64,000 bases of DNA. Source: Thermomonas carbonis. Its GTDB lineage: Bacteria > Pseudomonadota > Gammaproteobacteria > Xanthomonadales > Xanthomonadaceae. The stretch spans positions 2,452,001 through 2,516,000 of the forward strand of contig NZ_CP060719.1 in NCBI RefSeq assembly GCF_014396975.1, in the 5' to 3' direction. Each line of letters opens with the position of its first letter. Positions within the stretch are counted from its first letter, which is position 1. Position numbers and translations under genes: made by a program. Shown piece by piece: positions 56,847-64,000 of this stretch. The notes under the pieces are model-generated. The model saw nothing but the letters and a program-made list of their open reading frames with translations, ran no database searches and was not told the origin of the DNA.

Positions 56847-57310
56847 GGTGGGTTCCTAGCGCGCATCTGCGCGCGGAACGCCGTGGGCGTTTCACATCTG
56901 GATACCGCAAGCGCCGTGGCTGCGCGAGTGCGCGCCGCGTCGCTCCAAGTGTTCCAGCGCTGCAACACCACGGCATGCCGCGGGAGCGCTTGTTTCCTGG
57001 TTCGTGGTGCAGGGCCGGCGACAGCCACCCGAGGGTAGGTCGCACGGGGCATTGTTCGTTCCGCATAAGCACGAGTGCGACGCACCCGGCGATGGCGGGG
57101 TCTGCCGCGCAGCCGTTAACATGGCCGTCCCGGGGACGGTGGCAACGACACTGCAGCGGGCTCGCGGGGAAGGCCGGCTTTCGGCCGGCGGCTTTGGGGC
57201 CGGGTCCACTTCCCTGCGAAATCAAACCCTTAGATCGCCCCCCGAGTGTATCAGATCAACCGCGACAGCTGCAGGCCCACGGCGGGCAGGCCCACAGGAG
57301 CATGCCCCCG
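56847..57310. other. 464-nt divergent region between rne and rluC
   Basis: No gene seen. It must hold the rne promoter and leader on the minus strand and the rluC promoter on the plus strand. A 6-bp GC hairpin (57173-57178 with 57184-57189, loop TTTCG) is visible. RNase E leaders often carry stem-loops that the enzyme cuts, and this one could belong to it; this is inference. Confidence 0.5.
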
Positions 57311-58291
57311 ATGACCGATTCTACGCCTCCGACCCCGCCGGCTCCGCCGACCACTGGTGCGCGCACCGTCCGCGTGGCGGAAGACCGCGACGGCCAGCGC
57401 GTCGACAATTTCCTGCTGGGCTACCTGAAAGGGGCGCCGCGCAGCCTGATCTACAAGCTGCTGCGGTCCGGGCAGGTGCGGGTAAATGGGGGCCGGATCA
57501 AGGCAGAACGCCGGCTGGAAGCAGGCGATGAAGTACGGATCCCGCCGATCAAGCTGCCGGATCCGACTGAAAAGGGCACGCCACCGCAGGGCTTCATGGA
57601 TGCGCTGGAGGCGGCAATCGTGTTCGAGGATGCCCGCCTGCTGGCCCTGAACAAGCCGTCCGGTGTGGCCAGCCACGGCGGCAGCGGCATTTCCTTCGGT
57701 GCCATCGAGACCCTGCGCGCGCTGCGGCCGCGGGAAACGCTGGAGCTGGTTCACCGGCTGGACCGGGACACCTCCGGTCTCCTGATCGTGGCCAAGAAGC
57801 GCAGCGCGCTCAGCGAATTGCAGGCCTTGTTGCGGGAGGACCATGGGGCCGGCATCGACAAGCGCTACCTGGCGCTGCTGACCGGGCGGATGCCGGACGG
57901 AACGATGTCGGTGGACGCGCCGCTGCATGTCGGCCTGCGCCAGGGCGGCGAACGCCACGTGCAGGTGAATTTCCGCGGCAAGCCGTCGCTCAGCCACTTC
58001 CGCCTGCTGGAGCGCTGCGGCGGGCAGAGCTATTGCGAAGTCCGCATCGAGACCGGCCGCACCCACCAGATTCGCGTGCATGCCAAGCACATCGGCCATG
58101 CGTTGGCTGGCGACGACAAGTACGGCGACGAGGCCGCCAACCGGAAGCTGCGCGAGCAGGCCGGGTTGAAGCGCCTGTTCCTGCATGCCACCAGCCTGGA
58201 GTTCGCGCTGGATGGTGGCAAGCAGCCGTATCGGCTGAACGCGCCCTTGGCACCGGATCTGGTGGCGGTGCTGGATCGCCTGCATGGCTGA
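57311..58291 (+). CDS. rluC: 23S rRNA pseudouridine synthase C
   Basis: A 326-residue RluA-family enzyme that makes pseudouridines in 23S rRNA. An S4 RNA-binding domain (RVDNFLLGYLKGAPRSLIYK, about residues 30-80) is followed by the catalytic domain with VHRLDRDTSGLLIVAK, where Asp is the catalytic residue, and GRTHQIRVHAKHIGHAL. The AGGAG at 57296-57300 is 10 nt before ATG 57311 but only 1 nt before ATG 57302, so the second is preferred. It is divergent from rne, as in many gammaproteobacteria. Confidence 0.93.
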   Translation: MTDSTPPTPPAPPTTGARTVRVAEDRDGQRVDNFLLGYLKGAPRSLIYKLLRSGQVRVNGGRIKAERRLEAGDEVRIPPIKLPDPTEKGTPPQGFMDALEAAIVFEDARLLALNKPSGVASHGGSGISFGAIETLRALRPRETLELVHRLDRDTSGLLIVAKKRSALSELQALLREDHGAGIDKRYLALLTGRMPDGTMSVDAPLHVGLRQGGERHVQVNFRGKPSLSHFRLLERCGGQSYCEVRIETGRTHQIRVHAKHIGHALAGDDKYGDEAANRKLREQAGLKRLFLHATSLEFALDGGKQPYRLNAPLAPDLVAVLDRLHG

Positions 58292-58886
58292 GAACGTGCA
58301 CGCGCTGCGCCCGGAGATGACCGATGCGGAGATCGGCGTGCTCCGCGAGTGCTTGTCCAAGGCGGCCAGCCTGGTCGAATTCGGCAGCGGCGGCAGCACC
58401 CTGCTGGCCGTGTGCAGTCCTGCTCTCAAGCGGATCTGGTCGGTCGAGAGCGACGCCGACTGGATCGCAAGTCTGCGTGGACACCCCGAGGTGGCGCATG
58501 CCGAACGCGACGGACGTTTGCACTTCACCCACGCCGATATCGGCCGCACCGGCGACTACGGCACGCCGCTGGACAAAATGGCGCAGGCACGCTGGCCCGA
58601 TTACCACCAACAGGTCTGGCGCGACCCGGCCACGACGTCGGCCGATCTGGTCCTGGTCGATGGCCGCTTCCGCGTGGCCTGCGCGCTGGAAGCGCTGGCC
58701 CGCTGCCAGCCGCATACGATCCTGCTGTTCCACGATTTCTGGAACCGCACGCACTACCACCCGGTGCTGGCGTTCACCGACTGGCTGGGCAGTTGCGATT
58801 CGCTGGCGATCCTGCGTCGCAAGACCAGCATCGACCAGGTCAAGTTCGAGGCGGTGCGCCGCCTGCACCGCATGAATCCGGATTGA
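58284..58886 (+). CDS. SAM-methyltransferase-like protein of unknown function
   Basis: A 200-residue protein that overlaps rluC by 8 nt. The N-terminal ASLVEFGSGGSTLLAV resembles motif I of class I methyltransferases, followed by IWSVESDADW and SADLVLVDGRFRVACALEAL, which fit the second and fourth motifs. The C-terminus (HDFWNRTHYHPVLAF) is like that of small uncharacterised methyltransferases. The substrate is unknown; coupling to rluC does not prove an RNA role. Confidence 0.6.
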   Translation: MAENVHALRPEMTDAEIGVLRECLSKAASLVEFGSGGSTLLAVCSPALKRIWSVESDADWIASLRGHPEVAHAERDGRLHFTHADIGRTGDYGTPLDKMAQARWPDYHQQVWRDPATTSADLVLVDGRFRVACALEALARCQPHTILLFHDFWNRTHYHPVLAFTDWLGSCDSLAILRRKTSIDQVKFEAVRRLHRMNPD

Positions 58887-58897
58887 GTTCCCGCTGG

Positions 58898-58914
58898 ACG
58901 CGCCGGCGGCGCGT
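58898..58914. terminator. Possible hairpin between convergent genes
   Basis: A 7-bp GC stem (58898-58904 with 58908-58914) with a 3-nt loop, placed between convergent genes. There is no T-run, so it is uncertain as a terminator. Confidence 0.35.
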
Positions 58915-58945
58915 GCAGATCAGCCTCCACCACATGCCGCGGGAT

Positions 58946-59290
58946 TCATAAGCCGGCGAGCGCGTCCGCCTTGGCCGCACAGATGAAGTCGTTCTCCGAA
59001 AGCCCGCCGACATCGTGGGTGGACCAGCGCACCACGCAGCGGTCGTAGTGCACCGAGAGGTCGGGGTGGTGGTTTTCCGCATTGGCGACGTGCGCCAGCG
59101 CGTTGACGAAGGACATCGTCCGGTAATAGTCGGGGAAGGTGAAGCTGCGGCTCAGCGCGTGGCCCTGCTCGGTCAGCTCCCAACCGGGCAGCTGCGGCAG
59201 CAGTTCGCGGATGCTGGCGTCGGTCAGGCGGTGGTCGTGGCCGTGGCGTGGCAGGCAATGCGCCTGTGCGAGCGGGATCAGGTCGGCCAT
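58946..59290 (-). CDS. phhB: Pterin-4a-carbinolamine dehydratase
   Basis: A 114-residue dehydratase that recycles the pterin cofactor of phenylalanine hydroxylase. The family motif [20 protein letters not shown], with the paired His, is clear, and so is [23 protein letters not shown] 59290 begins MADLIPLAQ, as in relatives. In Xanthomonads it normally works with a separate phhA, which is not in the window. Confidence 0.93.
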   Translation of the reverse strand: MADLIPLAQAHCLPRHGHDHRLTDASIRELLPQLPGWELTEQGHALSRSFTFPDYYRTMSFVNALAHVANAENHHPDLSVHYDRCVVRWSTHDVGGLSENDFICAAKADALAGL

Positions 59291-59378
59291 GGCGATGTCC
59301 TTTCGGGAATGAACCGGGCGTGTGGGCACGCCGGCGCGCAAGGGATGCGCAACCCGGCTGCATCGTTAGAATACCGGG

Positions 59379-60005
59379 ATGATCCAGATTTCCGAAGCCG
59401 CGCAGACCCACTTCCGCAAACTCATCGAGCGCGAATCCGCGCCCGGCCTCGGTGTGCGCCTTTCGGCGCGCGATCCGGGCACCCCGCGCGCGGACGTGCG
59501 CCTGGAATTCGCCGGCAGCGAAGACCTGACCGGCGACGAATGGGCGATCGATTGCGAGGGCTTCACCCTATGGCTGGACGCCCCCAGCGTGCCGTTCCTC
59601 GATGGCGCGGAGATCGACTACACCGCCATGGCCACCGGCGGCCAGCTGCAGATCCGCGCGCCGAAGATCAAGGGCGTGGCACCCGCCGACGGCGCTTCGA
59701 TCGTCGAGCGCGTGCGCTGGACCATCGAGCAGGACATCAACCCCCAACTCGCGCAGCACAAGGGCCATGTCAGCCTGCAGGAAGTGACGGCCGATGGCGT
59801 GGTGCTGCTGCGGTTCGGCGGCGGTTGCCACGGCTGCGGCATGGCCGATGTGACCCTGAAGCAGGGCATCGAGAAGACCCTGATGGAGAAGGTGGCGGGC
59901 GTGATCGCAGTGCGCGACGCCACCGACCACGACACCGGCAATGCGCCCTTCATCCCGCGCGGCGCGGGATCCGAATCCGGCGCGTCGCCGCTCGGCGCGG
60001 CCTGA
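59379..60005 (+). CDS. nfuA: Fe/S biogenesis protein NfuA
   Basis: A 208-residue iron-sulfur carrier. The N-terminal half is an A-type-like domain without the usual Cys set. The C-terminal Nfu domain has [20 protein letters not shown], the CxxC that holds a [4Fe-4S] cluster between two subunits. It repairs or delivers clusters to target proteins. ATG 59379 is divergent from phhB by 88 nt; a membrane protein gene follows 15 nt later. Confidence 0.94.
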   Translation: MIQISEAAQTHFRKLIERESAPGLGVRLSARDPGTPRADVRLEFAGSEDLTGDEWAIDCEGFTLWLDAPSVPFLDGAEIDYTAMATGGQLQIRAPKIKGVAPADGASIVERVRWTIEQDINPQLAQHKGHVSLQEVTADGVVLLRFGGGCHGCGMADVTLKQGIEKTLMEKVAGVIAVRDATDHDTGNAPFIPRGAGSESGASPLGAA

Positions 60006-60020
60006 TCGGATCGGCCGCGC

Positions 60021-61746
60021 GTGACGACAGCCGCTGACGTCATCGCCGCGCTCAACCAGCGCCGCCAACGCAAATCGCTGCGCCCGGAAACGCCCGGGCA
60101 GTTCCCCTCGGGCTGGCAGGATTGGTTCGACACCCAGCCGCGCGTGGATCCGGCGACGTCCACCGCGGCGGTGGCGGGCCTGATCGATGCCGCAGCGGCC
60201 AAGCCGTTGCGGGCAATCCCGCGCAGCCCGCGCCGCTTGAGCCGCTGGCAGGCCTTCGGCGGGCTGTGGCAGCAGAACTGGGAACCGGATCTTCGCGAGG
60301 ATCGCACTCTGCGCATCGGCGTGCGCGTGCTTGACATGGTCCTGCACCTGCTGCTGGCCGGCGCGCTGTTGTGGATGATGTACCTGGGCTTCATGGCCAT
60401 GGCGCGGGAGGCGGACGAGGAAGACGAAGCGGTGCAGGTCGAGTTCATCGGCCGCGGCAATGTCGCCGAGGGTGGCGGCGCGCTGGCGAATGCCGGTGCG
60501 GATTCCGCCCCGGCCGCAGCGGCACCGGCGCAACGCGCGGCCACGCCGTCGCCCGCGAGTGGTCGGCCCGATGCCGCGATCGCTCAGAGGCCGATGCCGG
60601 CGCAGCCCCGATGCCGGTCGAGACGGAGATGCCACAGCAGGTGCAGGCGGTGGTGCCGCCGATGCCAGCGGAAGCCGCGCAGCGGGTACAGGTCAGCGAA
60701 TCACCGACCCCCCCGAACCGACGGCGTTCCAACTGCCGGCGGTGCGCGAACGCAGCGTGCAGGTGCCGGAGGTGCAATTGCGCGAACCGCAGCCGCGCCA
60801 GCAGGTGGAAGAGATCGCCACCCTGCGTCCGCAGCCGGTGCGCAGCCTGCAGCCCAGCGAGCGCCAGGCGCAGCTGCGCATGCCGGAATTGCGCAACCAG
60901 CCGCAGTCGCTGGACGTTCCCACACCGCAACGCATGCAGGCCGTCGCCGCGCGGGCAACGCCCGACATCGCCACCCGCCAGCTGCAGGTGCCCACTCTGC
61001 GCGGTGAAGTGCGCGATATCCCGATGCCACCCGGTGGCGCGCCCACGCCCGCGGCCCAGCCTGGGCGCGGCACGGCATCGAACGCCAATGCCGCCGCCAA
61101 CGGCACCGGAGGGGAACGTGGCAATGCGTTGTCCGCCGGCAAGGCGCCGGCAGGCAGCGGGCAGGGCACCACGGCGGCGGCGCAAGGCGGGCGTGGCGTG
61201 ACCACCGCCGGTGCCGGCGCAGGTCCGGGCAACAAACCGGCGCCCGGTGGCTGGCCGGGCACGGCCAAGACCGACGACTGGGGCGCCTCGAATCGCAACG
61301 TTGCCGGCACCGGCACCGGTAATGGACGCAACGGCGACGGAAGCGGCAAGCCCGGGCTCTACAACAGCGACGGCAGCCTGCGCCTGCCGGACGAATGGAC
61401 GCAGCAGAGCGGCATCAACGTCGATCGCTCCGGCACCTGGCTGAAGCGCCCGGGGCTGGAATACCGCGGCACCCGGTTCGACAAGTACTGGATCCCACAA
61501 GGGAACCTGCTGGAGGAATGGGTGCGGCGCGGGATCAAGAAAATCGCCATCCCGATCCCGGGCACCAATACGCGGCTGGAATGCGTGGTGTCGATGCTGC
61601 AACTGGGCGGCGGCTGCTTCCCGGTGAATCCCGACGTCAACGCACAGCCCGCGGTCGCGCGGCCGCCGCCGGACATTCCGTTCAAGCCGCAACTGCAGGA
61701 AGACAACGGCAGTGTGAAACCGCAGGATCCGCCGCCCGGCGGCTGA
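60021..61746 (+). CDS. Single-pass transmembrane Gly/Ala/Gln-rich protein, two frameshifts as read
   Basis: As read, the coding sequence shifts frame twice, at a C run (60606-60609) and a seven-C run (60708-60714). One extra C at each restores about 575 residues. Order: cytoplasmic N-terminus, one membrane helix at about residues 100-125 (LDMVLHLLLAGALLWMMYL), an acidic patch, a Gln/Pro/Val-rich part with repeated VQVPEVQLREPQPRQ-like units, a Gly/Ala/Thr/Asn-rich linker, and a folded C-terminus with a Cys pair (TRLECVVSML, GGGCFPVN). It resembles the 'transmembrane repetitive' proteins annotated beside nfuA in Xanthomonads. Function unknown. Start is GTG 60021. Confidence 0.65.
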
Positions 61747-61786
61747 GTGCGCGGCTCGTTGCAAGACACGGCGAACGCCGGAAACA

Positions 61787-61813
61787 GAAAAGCCACGCAA
61801 TGCGTGGCTTTTC
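61787..61813. terminator. Intrinsic terminator shared by two convergent units
   Basis: A 13-bp stem (61787-61799 with 61801-61813) with flanking A and T runs on both sides, so it can work in both directions: for the transmembrane protein gene and for the minus-strand tRNA-Leu, whose 3' end is 4 nt away. Confidence 0.88.
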
Positions 61814-61817
61814 ATTT

Positions 61818-61903
61818 TGGTACCGGTGATAGGACTCGAACCTACACGACATCACTGCCGGGGGATTTTGAATCCCCTGCGTCTACCATTCCGCCACACC
61901 GGC
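61818..61903 (-). tRNA. tRNA-Leu (CAA)
   Basis: An 86-nt tRNA on the minus strand. Acceptor GCCGGTG pairs with CACCGGT (one G-U), A discriminator, encoded CCA. The anticodon stem GGGGA/TCCCC encloses TTCAAAA, so the anticodon is CAA (plus-strand 61868-61870). The long variable arm and GGTTCGAGTCC T-arm fit leucine. Confidence 0.96.
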
Positions 61904-61933
61904 ACGGGCGCGAAGTATAGCCCAGCGCGTGGC

Positions 61934-62539
61934 TCAGGCGGCCTTGTCGGTGGCGAGTTGTGCGGTTTCGCAGGCATACCACTCGCCCTCATGATGGGCG
62001 AACTTGGCGCAGCAGCCCATTGGGGCCTGGTAGATGTGCAGCGACACCGCGACAGCATCCGCACTGCTGTTGCGGATCGTGTGGTACTCGTGCGGCGGGA
62101 TCAGGCTGCCGGCGCTACCCGGGCCGGCATGCATGCCGCCAGCGGCGCGGAATCGGGTGCGTTCGCCGACCTGTTCCAGCAGTTCGTATTGGGTGATCTC
62201 CAGGTCGCCGTGCCAGACGCCTTCTACGCACCACAGGCCGGAATGGTCGTGCAGCGGCGTGCCTTGCCCCGGTCCCCAGGTCATCGCGACGACGCTGTAG
62301 CCGTGTTCGGCACTGCGATACAGCTCGCGACGCGCGTAGTGGTCGACGATGGGTTCGTGCACACAGTCCGGCAAGTGCACATCGGGGTCGCGGATCAACT
62401 TGCACAGGGCCGAGCGCAGCGCGGACATGACCGCATGCGTATCTCCGGCGCCGACCGCGGCATCGACCATGGCGATGAACTTGTCGCGGCCGTGGAATTC
62501 GACCGGAGCGAATTGGAGCTCGGAACAGGGCGAGGTCAT
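61934..62539 (-). CDS. Cysteine dioxygenase family protein
   Basis: A 201-residue cupin. The iron-binding motif GTPLHDHSGLWCVEGVWHGD, with two His, is clear, and a third His follows in PPHEYHTI. This fits bacterial cysteine dioxygenases, which oxidise cysteine to cysteine sulfinate; a related 3-mercaptopropionate dioxygenase role cannot be excluded. It ends 30 nt after the tRNA-Leu start, on the same strand. Confidence 0.88.
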   Translation of the reverse strand: MTSPCSELQFAPVEFHGRDKFIAMVDAAVGAGDTHAVMSALRSALCKLIRDPDVHLPDCVHEPIVDHYARRELYRSAEHGYSVVAMTWGPGQGTPLHDHSGLWCVEGVWHGDLEITQYELLEQVGERTRFRAAGGMHAGPGSAGSLIPPHEYHTIRNSSADAVAVSLHIYQAPMGCCAKFAHHEGEWYACETAQLATDKAA

Positions 62540-62592
62540 GTCCGAAGTCTACTAAAGGTTATGTCGTCATGCCCGTGAGGCATGACCGGCTG

Positions 62593-63708
62593 TCATCCTG
62601 CCAGGAAGTCGCGGACGGCCGGGCCGAATCGCTCGCTGTCCACCAGGAAGGCATCGTGGCCCTGCGGCGACGGCAATGGCAGGAACGTGGCTTCGCAGCC
62701 GCTGGCGCGCAGGCCGTCGGCGATCTCCTCCTGCTGCTGGAGCGGGAACAGGATGTCGGCCTGCACCCCGATCGCCAGCGCCCGTTCCAGCCCGCGGATG
62801 CCGGCCAAGCCTTGCGCGGTGGTGCCGGCGCAGCCTTCGCCCAGATCGAACCAGTCCATCGAGCGACTGAGGTAGAGATAGCAGTTCGGGTCGAAGCTGC
62901 GCACGAACCGGCGCGCATGGCCTTCCAGGTAGCTTTCGACCTCGAACTCCAGGCCGAACGGATCCTCGTCATCGCGGCGGTCGGATTCCAGCCGCACGCG
63001 ACCGAAACGCCCGTCCCATTCCAGCGCGGAGCGGTAGGTGATCACACCCAGCTTGCGCGCCATGCGCATGCCGGACTCGGGATAGGCGTCGTCGCTGTAG
63101 TGGCCGTTGTTCCACAGCGGGTCGAGGCGTATCGCTTCGCGTTGCAGCGAGCGGATCGCGATCGAGAATGGCAGCGCGCGCGCGGCACCCGAAATGTTGA
63201 TGTGGGAGCGGGCGATGCCGGGATGCCGCTGCAGCAGCGCCAGCGCAGTCATCCCACCCATCGAATTGCCGACCACGCAGGCCAGTCGTTCGATGCCGAG
63301 CGCGCGCACTACCGCGACTGCGGCATCCGCGCCGTCCTCGATCGACAGTTCCGGGAAGTCCAGGCGGTACGTCTCGCCGGTGGCCGGGTTGATCGAGGCC
63401 GGCCCGGTCGAACCCTTGCAACTGCCCAGCGAATTCACGCAGACCACGAACCAGCGATTGGTGTCGATTGGCTTCCCGGCGCCGAGCATCCACTCCCACC
63501 AGCCCGGCGCGGGATTGCCGGCGTTGGCGGCGGCATGCGCGTCCGGCGACAGCCCGGTGACGATCAGGATCGCGTTGCTGCGCTCGGTGTCCAGCGTGCC
63601 CCAGGTCTCGTAGGCCAGACGCGGGCCATGCAACGCGCCGCCGCGTTTGATCGGGAACGCCGTGGGCAGGTCGAACCAGCGCGTGCCGGGTGGGATGAAT
63701 TCGGTCAT
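62593..63708 (-). CDS. metX: MetX-like homoserine/serine O-acyltransferase
   Basis: A 371-residue alpha/beta-hydrolase-fold acyltransferase. The nucleophile elbow is CVVGNSMGGMTALALL (Ser), with a C-terminal Asp and His (LPLPSPQGHDAFLVD) completing the triad. Annotated as homoserine O-acetyltransferase by family, but MetX-like enzymes of Xanthomonadaceae have been reported to succinylate serine for cysteine synthesis. NSLGSCKGSTGPASINPATG matches the family's specificity region; sequence reading alone does not settle the substrate. ATG 63708 begins MTEFIPPGTRWFDLP, like relatives. Confidence 0.9.
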   Translation of the reverse strand: MTEFIPPGTRWFDLPTAFPIKRGGALHGPRLAYETWGTLDTERSNAILIVTGLSPDAHAAANAGNPAPGWWEWMLGAGKPIDTNRWFVVCVNSLGSCKGSTGPASINPATGETYRLDFPELSIEDGADAAVAVVRALGIERLACVVGNSMGGMTALALLQRHPGIARSHINISGAARALPFSIAIRSLQREAIRLDPLWNNGHYSDDAYPESGMRMARKLGVITYRSALEWDGRFGRVRLESDRRDDEDPFGLEFEVESYLEGHARRFVRSFDPNCYLYLSRSMDWFDLGEGCAGTTAQGLAGIRGLERALAIGVQADILFPLQQQEEIADGLRASGCEATFLPLPSPQGHDAFLVDSERFGPAVRDFLAG

Positions 63709-63715
63709 GTTTTGC

Positions 63716-63807
63716 CGTCATCCCGGCGAAAGCCGGGATCCAGCTTCGGATTTTGACTTGCCCAGCGGATAGAGCAAGGCTGAATTCCGGCTTCCGCCGG
63801 AATGACG
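63716..63807. repeat. 92-bp composite palindromic repeat
   Basis: Two hairpins (63720-63727 with 63732-63739, loop GAAA; 63784-63791 with 63796-63803, loop TTCC) sit at the ends of an element whose outer ends CGTCAT (63716-63721) and ATGACG (63802-63807) are also inverted. The TCATCCCGGCGAAAGCCGGG sequence is a widespread dispersed intergenic repeat of Proteobacteria. It lies just upstream of the metX-like start. Confidence 0.8.
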
Positions 63808-63820
63808 AGAAAAGCGGGAC

Positions 63821-64000
63821 TTATTTCCCGATCACCAACTTCACCGGCTCGTCTGCAGGCAACGTCACCCGCACCGGCTTCGATTCGATGTCGCCGTCCT
63901 GCTTGTTGGCGATGCCGCTCTGCGAGAGCCGCGCGACCAGCACGACTTCTTTCAGCTGCGAGAGTTTGAGCGTGGGCATCGGGCTGTCGCCATCGTCGAG
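63821..64000 (-). CDS. ccmI: CcmI/CycH C-terminal end (c-type cytochrome biogenesis), partial
   Basis: The last 59 codons of a gene that starts beyond the window. The product contains PMPTLKLSQLKEVVLVARLS and SGIANKQDGDIESKPVRVTL, the pattern of the CcmI C-terminal domain (LS..EV...ARLS.SG.A....GD) that binds apocytochrome c during haem attachment in the periplasm. The frame is open to the window end and the TAA is at 63821-63823. Assignment is good for so short a piece, but the rest of the ccm operon is not visible. Confidence 0.75.
   Translation of the reverse strand, partial: LDDGDSPMPTLKLSQLKEVVLVARLSQSGIANKQDGDIESKPVRVTLPADEPVKLVIGK

Overview
The window looks like chromosome from a high-GC gammaproteobacterium of the Lysobacteraceae/Xanthomonadaceae (Lysobacter, Luteimonas or Thermomonas type). 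Grounds: the serC-pheA-hisC-aroA order, a MetX-like acyltransferase, Tat-exported msrP with msrQ, a FFLEELY-type protein, a long-tailed RNase E, and dispersed palindromic repeats typical of the group. No rRNA, CRISPR array, insertion sequence or phage gene was seen. The genus assignment is inference.

Region 1 (1-15.8 kb, plus strand): a tightly packed surface-polysaccharide locus. It holds an acyltransferase tail, about eight glycosyltransferases, a polymerase/ligase-like membrane protein, a hexapeptide acetyltransferase, two GDP-mannose 4,6-dehydratase-type enzymes, GDP-L-fucose synthase and a UDP-glucuronate 4-epimerase-type enzyme. Many neighbours overlap by 4 nt. The locus resumes at 24.1-26.8 kb with a WecA-type initiating phosphoglycosyl transferase and a bifunctional ManC/ManA enzyme, followed by a REC-EAL protein.

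Region 2 (15.9-24.1 kb): a RiPP locus of lasso-peptide type set inside the polysaccharide locus. It has a nucleotidyltransferase-family gene and an asparagine-synthase-like cyclase on the plus strand; a convergent minus-strand set made of PqqD-like B1, transglutaminase-like B2 protease, a 61-residue precursor, an HprK-like kinase and a PRMT-like methyltransferase with a PqqD-like tail; and a divergent ABC exporter. This is the most interesting part of the window. The proposed core is long (31 residues), with Gly1, Glu8 and two Cys.

Region 3 (28-40 kb): mixed housekeeping and lipid/PHA-associated genes: a TPR-like protein, two phasin-like Lys/Ala-rich proteins, TetR with an acyl-CoA-binding protein, a two-domain SDR resembling fatty acyl-CoA reductases, a membrane-anchored Mrr-like protein, a patatin, a FFLEELY-type protein, an FHA protein, a PHA-system protein and msrPQ.

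Region 4 (40-64 kb): core metabolism and RNA genes: serC-pheA-hisC-aroA, two TonB-like proteins, serS, an acyltransferase, a secreted FG-GAP repeat protein, azoR/LysR, tRNA-Ser(UGA), a GacA-like regulator, rne, rluC, phhB, nfuA, a transmembrane Gly/Ala-rich protein, tRNA-Leu(CAA), cysteine dioxygenase, metX-like and the 3' end of ccmI.

Quality caveat: four genes are broken by eight frameshifts. All have the same sign (one base missing) and nearly all fall at G or C runs. This looks more like homopolymer undercalling in the source assembly than gene decay.
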